A stretch of DNA of 64,000 bases. Origin: Cristatella mucedo (Eukaryota > Bryozoa > Phylactolaemata > Cristatellidae). Position numbers and translations under genes: made by a program. Below the pieces are notes generated by a model. It was not told the origin of the DNA and ran no database searches. It worked only from the letters and a program-made list of their open reading frames with translations. Shown here piece after piece: positions 55,185 to 64,000 of the stretch. Position 1 is the stretch's first letter; each line of letters starts with the position of its first letter. The stretch covers positions 2,162,501 through 2,226,500 of the forward strand of contig WPIO01000027.1 of assembly GCA_009760855.2 (NCBI GenBank), read 5' to 3'.

Positions 55185-56700
55185 AAGCGTATGGAAATAA
55201 AAAAAACTCACAACCAGCGAACCGGTGGTTCGACCGATCCCTTGGCTCTGGCTAATGCACATACTTGCAGCCGAGAATGGGAAACTGATGCACTCAAGAC
55301 AGCACTTACGCCTGCAATTGTGCGAACCATCCTGCTGAAGCTGGGTGGGTGCTGTTGCCAATTGCAAGCGCCGGTTTCTCTCTCCTCCAGTTTCATCCAA
55401 TTTTCTTTAAAAAACGATTACAAATTCAAACGTCCGTAGGCTAACACTGACTTGATAAATCGCTGTGGTCAGATGTACGGGCACACCATACCTGCTAAGC
55501 TTCACTTGCCAAGCAACTTCTCACTCACTCACAACGAAGAGGCCAGAATAGCTAGACTGGTGCTTCCCTATCTAACGGGAGCCTTTGAAATTATAGACCG
55601 GCAACTCCTGCCAAGACTTCCTCTAAAGGTCTCTAAGAGGCGCCTTTGAACATTTTTAAATCATGTAACTCACGCTGACGGATTTTTGCTGAGGCAAAGA
55701 TAATCGCAACTGTCTTTTGACATGAGATAGTGTGGCGTAATACACTTTTTCTTCGTCTGTTATTCCACCAAGACTATGGGTGTGTTATGTATGTGAGTTT
55801 CATATGGCACACTCAAAGCCTACGCGGCTTTCGGTGTGCATCCGTTAGCCAGCAGACTTGATCTCACGAAATAAACAGAACTGGATGCTTGCCTTGAAAC
55901 GTTTGATCTTGGATGTTGGCTAATTTCATTGAAATAAGTGCCAACGAAACCAAACTCATACACACAGGACAACCCCCAAATCGTGCCGTTGAACTAAAAG
56001 AATTCGCTCTTCTGTGGTGCTGTTGTGCGACCACCATTAGATGCAAGGAATTTATGTGACCTCTTTGAAAAATGCTTAAATTTCAAAATTCGTATTTTAA
56101 GAAGGCAGTCGCCACAGCCAGCCATAATGTCCGATCCCCGTCTAAGCTTAGGGACTGTTTACCACGGTGGCTTACTAGATTTCACTAGCTCCCTGATTCT
56201 GTCTAGGCTGGAATACTGTAATTCTGCTTTGGCTGGAGTACCAAAAAAGGGATGGCTGCAAGGCTAGTCAACTAATTCCTGAAGTCCATGCGTTTCCTTT
56301 CTTGAAGGAACTGTGATAGCACCGGATTGATCAAAGAATACAGAGCAGAATTATTTTTTTGACTCGCAAGGCCCACCGTAGCTTGGCTCCTTAATACTTA
56401 CCTGAGCCATTTCCAAGACCATGTGTAGCCTCGTGGTACCCTCGTTCCAACTTTGGACAATACATTAGCTGTTTCATTTCTTTGGACCGTTTGCGATTGA
56501 AGCTTCGCTCTTCTGGTCCAGAAGACAGTGGAAATCACTTTCGAAATTCTTATGTTAAGATATATCCTCTCCAGCTGCCGACTGTGGCACGTCCTTTCCT
56601 GCTGTTCTGAGGTGCAACTTCAATTGCATTCACTTCGTCGACTGCCCTGCTGACTCTGCCAGGCTTTTCACTTTATCTTTGCTGAGTGAGATGAAGTCAT
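55185..56700 (+). mobile_element. LINE-A copy 5, decayed, split by an inverted LINE-A
   Basis: Ordered LINE-A pieces appear on the plus strand: TPAIVRTILLKLGG (for KSAIVRPILIKPG) and QLQAPVSLSSSFIQFSLK; motif A as LVLPYLTGAFEIIDRQLL; then, after a gap at 55690-55875, ANFIEISANETKLIHTGQPP (for KNFLKLIEDKTKLLLIGHP), VVRPPLDARNL and SSLILSRLEYCNSALAGVPK; then the 3' UTR to about 56700. Parts of the palm, including the catalytic box, are missing, and frames are broken repeatedly. Confidence 0.75.
55690..55875 (-). mobile_element. LINE-A copy 6, 3' end inserted in inverse orientation
   Basis: TCCACCAAGACTATGGGTGT, CACACTCAAAGCCTACGCGG and AGCAGACTTGATCTCACGAA match the minus-strand 3' terminus of LINE-A copy 1. 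It interrupts LINE-A copy 5. Confidence 0.7.
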
Positions 56701-57164
56701 TTGGCTAATGTTTATTATAACTTCATGATCTTTTTCATCCGCCTCACATTTACGTTCTTTAGATTTCAAGGGGTCTCTTGATCAAAATAATATTGAAACT
56801 AAATGTCCCCCGTTACCGGAATTAAACTGACAGCGTAGATTTAAAGACTAAAAAGCGAGCATCCTATACCCTCAAAGTTCATTCGAAGCCTTGGTGAGAT
56901 TTCCAACTCCAAATTTACTCAGACCTTATATTGGAAATGCAACTTCCTTTCTATGTACCTCCAGATCTATATAGTTTCCGTTTCAGAGCCTGAACTTTTT
57001 AATTATGGAACAAGAATCTGAGCGCTGGCTATTTCGACGTGAGATTACTTTATGGAGTTCTGTTTTTAGTTGCCTGAGAAATACTGAATGCAAAAACTGT
57101 TTAGTTTGAGCTTGTTTGCCTCACTTGCCATAATGCAACAATGCAACAATGAAGGTAACATGTA
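56701..57164. other. Unassigned spacer
   Basis: Nothing recognised. Confidence 0.35.
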
Positions 57165-57310
57165 GCTGGCTCTTCACTGCTGAGGTTGTGGGTTCGAATC
57201 ACGCAGTGGGCGAGCCTTTGTCGCCAACTGCAAGTGGAGATGACAGCCGTTAAGGCTCTTCTGCAGCTCTAAAATGAGGCTGTTAAATATGATAATATTG
57301 GTTTATTTAA
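57165..57310 (+). mobile_element. SINE-1 copy, head degraded
   Basis: GGTTGTGGGTTCGAATCACG, then AGTGGGCGAGCCTTTGTCGC, TGACAGCCGTTAAGGCTCTT and TGAGGCTGTTAAATATG. The order and spacing are those of SINE-1. Confidence 0.75.
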
Positions 57311-59822
57311 CGTGGCATCAAATTTCATCCGGTTTCTGTAGTACCCTCACTGCTTTCCCGTCGAGCTGCGAATTTGGCTCTTGAAAATCCTCGTACAGTT
57401 TTGATTTGATATGATCATGCTCTCACCTGTCTCACCTGTTCTCTTTCATAGCTAGAAGCCCGCTAGGTCTCTGCGACAGTTGTGGTTTTAAAGACACATT
57501 ACTCTCGGGGTCAGACGCTTCAAGACCATTGTATTTCTCCTGTGGAGTTGCTGTACTGTTCGTTTTTTTACATAGCATCTGTCTTGGGATAACTTCTTGC
57601 AGGCCTTCATTGCTAGCTTGACTGTCAGCCTTTTGAAGGTCGCCTAGCGGGCTTAAACTTGAAGTTGACTGTAAAAAAAATACACCCTCTTTGAAAGTAA
57701 TAAAGAAAAATAATCACGTAGCTAAGAACACGAAATCAAAAATAATTCTTGTATAAATAGTCCAAACAATAGTTAAGCGAAAGCAAACAATTGCTAAGAA
57801 TTAGCTTCGTACATTGTTAAACCTGCTTAGATGTAGCAGCTCAATGACAGTCTCTGCCGTAACTGCTCTTTCCATGACAGTTATTCATTTTCATTGTATA
57901 GCCATTCAGTACCTCGTTTTTTTTTAATTTGCAATTTTGTAGCGATTAATGAATCCAAATTTATCTTTTCAAGTGCTCTAATATCCAACAGAATCATTGT
58001 GAGATTGGAGAAATTCTTGAGCTTACTCAGGTAATAGCAGTTGAAATAGCTTGTAGACACTGTCCTGATTGCGTAGAGACATCCGTGGAAGGGCAGTAGC
58101 AGCGATAGAAAAGCCTATTTGGAATTGCAGTAAGAATACTGTCGCGTGCATCCTGTTTAAAAGGCTGCTGTTTCCTCTGCTACATGCATACTCTTCTTGT
58201 TTCGTCCGTCAATTAAGCTCTTATTCGTTAAATAATAAAAATGAGAATTTTATATATCGCTTATTTCTAAGCAGAAAACTTTAAGATTCAACACTGTGCT
58301 CTTAATATCATGGTACTACCGGGATGATCTTACCTTCAGTTTCTATGCCTCGATCAATCAAATTGTTAGGGCCGAATCCGGGTTCCGCAGTCAGTGTCCA
58401 TGCAGGCGGTATCTGATTGATGTCGACGCATGCCTATTCCGACCTGTTTTCAGATTAGAACTTGAAAATGTGGCATTCCTTAACAGGGATCCACTGCAGA
58501 TATAGGTACTTGTGGAATTTGCAATAGCATCACGTTGTGTGGTAATATCAAGCCATGATTTATAGCACACAGAAAATCTGTAGGAATTGTTGATACGTAA
58601 AGAGAACTCACAATTTCAAAGTGAAATAGCTCTTAGGTGAGATGCAGCTTTATGCGAAATATTTTTTCATCTCTTCCCGCCTTACAAGCCCAACTCCGCC
58701 GCTTTTCAAGAAATTGAAGTGGACCTCATCGAAACCACTTGGGGGTCAATTTTGAGCTGATCTTGAGCATAATCCTGAATATTTCTCTTCTGATCGCTCA
58801 CCCTTAAATGCTGAACATCACTGTTGTACCTGAAATATTATTGCAATGCAAATTTGCTCACAGTCTAGTCATGTGCTTCTTAAGGTCAGGCTTGGAGAGA
58901 ACTACTAATTCAAAATATTACGCACTCACCAGCTACCTCTAAAATGTTCTGTTGATTTCTCCCTGAAAGGTCGTCTTCTAAAGAGGGTTCCACTCGTCTT
59001 GTTTGGATGAGCCACATATCACGTTGGCAATGCAGAGCTTGACGCTGATGCTAGAAAGTCTGTCGCATTTTCAAGCAACTCCCTCTCGCTTTACCCTTCG
59101 TGTCTTGTGGTTTATTTTCTTAGGATTATCGATACGCCAGCCGCTACCCGATAGGAGATGCCAATGAAGAAAACGTGAGTATCCTTTGAAAGCATCAGCC
59201 TGAGGCATTCGGGTTCGATTAATAATCGCAAGTCTGTGGTCGCCGCCGAAGTCAATTTTGTATTGTATTATGAAACCTTGGCGCAGTGAGGACAGATGCC
59301 TAAAAGCTTGCTGCTTAGGCAACTGTCAAAGCTTGTCGATCTCTTTCTTGGATATCGCTTTAGCAGAGCAGCATATCAGCAGGAGACTTTTGTGCGCGCC
59401 GTGATTCTCTTGTCTCCCACCAGCTTTCCTGGATGGTCATTTCTTAATGTAATTGCTAAATATCTCCAGTCTGAAAAATCCAAACACGGAAACGCCTCTC
59501 AATAACAGACACCTACAGTATTGGACATTGCCAGAAACTATTTTCAGAATCTCGGGAAACGATACCATCATTGATATTTCATTAGTTTTACAGCCTGAAG
59601 ACATTTAACGTGCACATCTATGTATTTAATTTGTTTGGTTACTTTTGCTGAAGTCATCTGTGCAAATGCATATTTCAAACCTGAAGCTATAATATTTATC
59701 AAGAAGCCAAAGTTTGAGTACATTTCAGGTGATTCCAAATCCATTTATCAAAAATACTATTGTTTTATTTTTGTATGAACATAAGTAAAATTTGCTTATA
59801 TGAGGCATACAAAACCTTAGAA
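57311..59822. other. Long unassigned stretch
   Basis: No supported exon, RNA gene or classified repeat. The open frames are short and lack coding character. Confidence 0.4.
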
Positions 59823-59935
59823 ATAATAATAATAATTTGATATCACGCCCTCAGAGGACTCATAGGTGAAACCTAAATTCCGAGCACATTGTGATGGTCG
59901 CACAACAGCACTGTCTGTTAGAAGAGCAGGCATGC
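59823..59935 (-). mobile_element. LINE-B tail scrap joined to LINE-A scrap
   Basis: AATAATAATAATAATTTGAT...CGCCCTCAGAGGACTC is a LINE-B 3' end. It joins TAGGTGAAACCTAAATTCCG...GCACAACAGCACTGTCTG, a piece of the LINE-A RT region (the RARNLG area). Confidence 0.6.
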
Positions 59936-60169
59936 AAAAGCCTACAATTATCATGCTAATTCAACCAAGATAAAACACGCAAAAAACTCTAGGGCTCTGA
60001 CTAGCAGATAACCGGTTAGTAGCAAATCGCGGACAGGTTGCGAAACACAAAGAAAAAAGACTAATCCACAGGGGCGCTATGCCAAACCATGTCACTACAG
60101 CACTTACTCGCAACATGCATAGTTTCGTAAGACATAGTCATATAAAAGGACAATGCCCTCTGACACAGT

Positions 60170-61063
60170 AAATTCTGTGAGAGAAGGTGGGTTTAAGCGT
60201 CACATGAATGCCATACAATCGGAGGATTATTCGATGATAATGAAGTGCTTTCAGTTGGTAGTGAGTTCTAAGGTTTGGTAGCATAGGAGCTAAAGAGACG
60301 GTATCCGTGAGATTTGTCGTGAATTATGGACACAATTCGACCAGATCGTACCACAATCAGCCAGAGTGAAGAGCGAGTGGTTTAGTGGGAAGTAAAGCTT
60401 TTTCAAAAAAGTAAGCCTGAGTAACAGAATAGAGAGACCTAAAGGAGGTGGCAGAATCTTGAAGCCAATACGTTTCTTGAGAGGCAGACTGGTGAGAAAT
60501 GATGTAATGTTGCAGCTGCAACGTTTACAGCAAATAAGCTTAGCTGCTGAGTTTTGCACCAAGAGCAAGCTTGTGCAAGAAAACTTACAAGTAGTTATTT
60601 ACAGAAGTTTAGTCGGAATGTCATGAATGCATGGACCTTCTTAGCGATGGTTTCCTTATCCCGGCAAGCAAAGATTTTTGCAATATTGCGAAGGTGAAAT
60701 TAGGCAGACTTGACTCTGGAGCCGATGTGCTCGTCTAGTGGCAACTCATTTTTGGAAGCAGACGCTGAGTTTGCTCGAAGAGGCTACAGCTGATATGCTG
60801 GATTCGAGCCGATTCGGAGAGTAGGGGGCTTTCCAGTTTTTGAGTCACACATGATTTGTCCATGATTAGTTAGTTAGTTTTTTTTACATTCAATTTCACA
60901 GAGCTAGCTGCAACCCAAGGTTAAATGTCAGAAATGCATCCACTTAAGGAGTTACGAGAGTTTACGATGCTTTAAGGCCAGGAAGGATCAAACCACAAGT
61001 GCATCTGTGAGTAGCCTGCATAAAATGAAAGCCTACATTGAACTTGGCTCAAACGTCGATCAT

Positions 61064-61124
<61 letters not shown>

Positions 61125-61145
61125 GAGAGCATAAACTATAAAAAT
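60170..61145 (-). mobile_element. Divergent LINE-B-like copy, RT C-terminal half
   Basis: The minus strand shows LVQNSAAKLICCKRCSCNIT and LPLKKRIGFKILPP (for [14 protein letters not shown]), the post-palm region and, to the right, a palm remnant. Divergence from LINE-B is much higher than among the other copies. A (GA)n expansion lies inside it. Confidence 0.75.
61065..61124. repeat. (GA)n microsatellite inside a LINE copy
   Basis: About 28 GA units with one A insertion. Confidence 0.95.
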
Positions 61146-63194
61146 GAGTGGACCTAAACCCCTTCGAAGTTTCCCCGAATTATCGTTTTCTATTCTCATC
61201 TACTCTGTTAATTCTCATACCGATACTAGAACTAAGCTATTGCAGTGCAGTGCTTGCGATGGCACTACGACAGGGGATCGAGAAGGATATCAATGGTGGT
61301 CTATTGTATCAACGCAGGGCTACTGCCAACTGACTTATTACATAATATTGTAGAGTAGCATTCATTTAAGTATAGCAGACCGAAAATTTAGCTTATGTTA
61401 GTGCAGAGTAAGAGAGTATTTTACAACCATATTTAATTAATATGGTATCAAGAGTTTTCTTGCATCCAGCAGATTCATTTTGCTCAGTGAGGACAACTTG
61501 CAAGAAACTAGAGCGAAAACGTACTTTGAGGAAAGTGCCTGTTGAGATGGGTGCTGCATCAAAGCACAGTTTGGCATGCCTGTTGGAGACTAAGACAAGT
61601 TTGGACACCTTATTCCACGTGGGAGCACGGCAAGAGACAGGCACTTTAAGGTCGGGTTAACAATTGCTGCACGTTATATCGAATTTCTTTCACAATGTTA
61701 GGCAACTAATTTGTGAAATATATTTTTTCATCTTATATAACTCTCATTATTCGTCATTTCTTATCATTTTTTCTCATGGAAATTGGAATGGAAATGGCTT
61801 GATTTAAAGCTTATGACTGTCCAAGGGATGAAAAAGAGGTCTTTGGGAAATATATACAGGCAATATAATAGGCAATTCTTTTCTTTTCAGAAAGGCACAA
61901 TAAGAAAATAACTCTTGCTACGCAGAAAAAAAATTATGTCACCTTGTATAATTTGTACTTGCGTGCAATTTATTTAATAAGAAGTATCAGCTGTTATCAC
62001 TGCAGTTAGTCGTCTTTACTTTCATCAACCGGCGTTCGTTGATTTCGTCGATCTATCAGTAGCTAAGAGGTATCTATTCCTTTATCGAACCTACTTCACC
62101 TCTATTATTTTAGCAGTCAGGGCGTCTATCTAGCCTTGTACTTTTTGTATCAGAAATTGCTTGCTGCTAACATAAATCACTCATTTTTATTTTTGTATCT
62201 CCATCTATACATATGATTAGAAATATCTCTACAATGTAAACTGGATAACGATGAGATATTACACGTATTGCTATCATTATCGGGCTAATTAGTTAGCTTA
62301 TTAGCTTATATTGAACTTACAGGAAGAATAGTAATTCAAATAATTAAACGTCTGAAAATCATTATACCAATGGTGCCTGAATCAAATTCAGCACCAAGTG
62401 CAAGGCAAGCGGCCACAAACCAGGTGTTGAATGCACCAACGTTTCATGAGCCAAACACATGGTTACATTAGCCATCGCCATTACCTGATAACTTATTGTG
62501 AACTATTTCATGTTTTATTTTATTGTTCAAAAATACGGTCAATAGTAATAATGGTATTCAATCTCAAAGGGGGTTGAAAACCTATCTACTCTGGCTTATA
62601 AAGCCTTAGTGGTACATTAAAAAGTTGAAAAGCAATGAGACCTAAAGCGATCCGAGAGTCAAAGCGGGATCGTTCCCGGCTAAGTGCTAGATTTTTCTGC
62701 TATCGTTACTGTTGCTCGGTCTTTGTTAGTGTGGTATTCAAAAATATCTCAATCTCAATTTCGATCTTCCAAAACATAGATAGGCTGCAGGTTTTGAGCT
62801 CTTTGAAGAGCCGACTTAATGGGGAAGAAATAACACGAAGCCGGGTAGCAAACGTCAGACACGATGTACTGCTCTAGTGATTGGATTTAGAAGACATTGG
62901 CCGTCTGAGAGATCTCCGGCTTTCAAGGAAAATTCAAACTTAAAAGTTCTCTTTTCAAATCCTAAATGACTTAAATTCCTTAGCTGTGTATGTTATTCGT
63001 TCAACTGCATCTGCTCAACTTGTTTCGAAGCGAGCGGGTTTTGGTTAACTTGCTTGTAGATGAATATGAAATTATCGTATTGTTATAACCTTATTCCAAA
63101 ATTACCGACCCGAATTTGTACGTTCACTTTCAGTACCGTGCAAAAGTATAGCTAGCATTTTCTAATAAGATTCACAATTTAACTCAAAGAAAAA
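61146..63194. other. Unassigned stretch
   Basis: AT-rich. The open frames at 61144-61660 and 62635-62877 have no recognisable domain. No repeat family identified. Confidence 0.4.
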
Positions 63195-63480
63195 CAAATC
63201 TTACGCAACGACCAACTACTCTCCTACTGCCTACTATGGCTCAGCCTCTCAGCGGTCCTCAGCAGCTACTTCCGTGCTACTCACTACCTCAACTGCTCTC
63301 CTGACTCTGCTATGCTTCCCACCTTCTCTTTGTTTCATGAGACGAAGTCTGTTGGCTACCGAATGCGTACCGAAAGCCGCTTAGGCAGTGAGTGCGCTAT
63401 AAAAAACTCTCCTGCATAGCACCCACATGGTCTTGATGACTTTGTGGAGTAACCGACGGAGATACATTACATTACATAAT
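63195..63480 (+). mobile_element. LINE-A copy 7, 3' UTR end
   Basis: It matches the LINE-A 3' UTR in the direct sense (GCTCTCCTGACTCTGCTATG, CTGTTGGCTACCGAATGCG) through GACGGAGATA and ends in an (ATTAC)n-like tail, so it shows the true family terminus. Confidence 0.9.
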
Positions 63481-64000
63481 AAATGAACCTACTTAAAATT
63501 ATGTTACTATTTTTGTATGCTTAATATGTTAAAAGGCCGCTGACGGTAATGCTACACTGCGAACATTCGAATTAATTTTTAGCGAACCAAACTGTAAGAA
63601 CCTTTTTCCGGAGATCTTGCTAAGAAATCAGGTTTTTTTTATGTTGCACTGATAAGCACCTTTTAAATGTATCTTTCAGAATTCAAAGCCGGAAATATTA
63701 AAGAAAAATCAAACCGATCTATTTCTTTAGGAAACCATCAGTAAAGTAGTGCTAACAATATTGTGTTAATATTTAGAAAAATAAAACGGCCACTAAGAAT
63801 ATTTATATATTTCAATATTTCTTACTTGGTCATATTTATTTCCAGAGTTTGCATGACGTACGGCTGCGTTTTCTCGAAGCAATAAAATACTTAATAGCCA
63901 CACTGTAGCCTGCCGGTGTTAGAATTTCAGAATCATGAGCTTCAAAGTGCCTTATTGGCAAGAACCCCCGATGGGTGACTGAACTTCGAGGGCGAATGAA
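63481..64000. other. Unassigned right edge
   Basis: AT-rich DNA without recognised features. Confidence 0.4.

Overview
This window is eukaryotic and almost certainly from an invertebrate animal. Spliced exons are scattered across tens of kilobases of repeat-rich introns. There are many CR1/L2-type LINE fragments, two tRNA-derived SINE families, hAT DNA transposons, and long (TC)n microsatellites. Nothing prokaryotic is visible. The species cannot be named; an aquatic invertebrate such as a mollusc or flatworm would fit, but this is a guess.

Host genes. The main gene runs on the + strand from about 9.8 kb to at least 53.8 kb. I assembled it by matching splice sites and reading phase. It has a signal-peptide exon (9796-9877), a short linker exon (23755-23913), a 3.77-kb Ser/Thr-rich mucin exon (24293-28057), an exon with the second half of a SEA-like domain carrying a GSVIV autocleavage-type motif (39602-39887), a transmembrane plus cytoplasmic exon (50254-50660), and a 45-nt exon (53774-53818). 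At least one exon between 28.1 and 39.6 kb is missing from the model because the phases do not join, and the 3' end is not found. The product looks like a MUC1-style type I membrane mucin. A second transmembrane exon of the same phase class (1383-1526) suggests a related gene just upstream, so this may be a small tandem family.

Repeats, left to right. A SPIN-like hAT MITE lies at 4.3 kb. LINE-A and LINE-B fragments lie at 4.9-9.0 kb. A LINE piece with a 113-bp tandem duplication lies at 10.2-11.0 kb. LINE-B plus SINE-1 fill 11.6-13.4 kb. A decayed hAT transposase occupies 15.0-17.1 kb and LINE-A 17.7-19.5 kb. A small Polinton-like protease fossil sits near 20 kb. Nested LINEs occupy 21.3-23.1 kb. 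The mucin exons follow, with a SINE-1 directly against the big exon's splice acceptor. A three-layer nest (old LINE-B, SINE-1, young LINE-B) spans 33.0-36.5 kb, and another (LINE-A, LINE-B, LINE-B scrap) spans 40.8-44.3 kb. More LINE and SINE pieces continue to the end.

How the repeats relate. LINE-B ends in a strong stem-loop followed by (ATT)n. SINE-2 carries nearly the same 3' stem-loop, which is the usual sign of a SINE copied by a partner LINE. Only one LINE-B copy (33844-35406) keeps an open reverse transcriptase frame with an intact YADD; the other copies covering this motif have altered catalytic residues. The nests give a relative age order.
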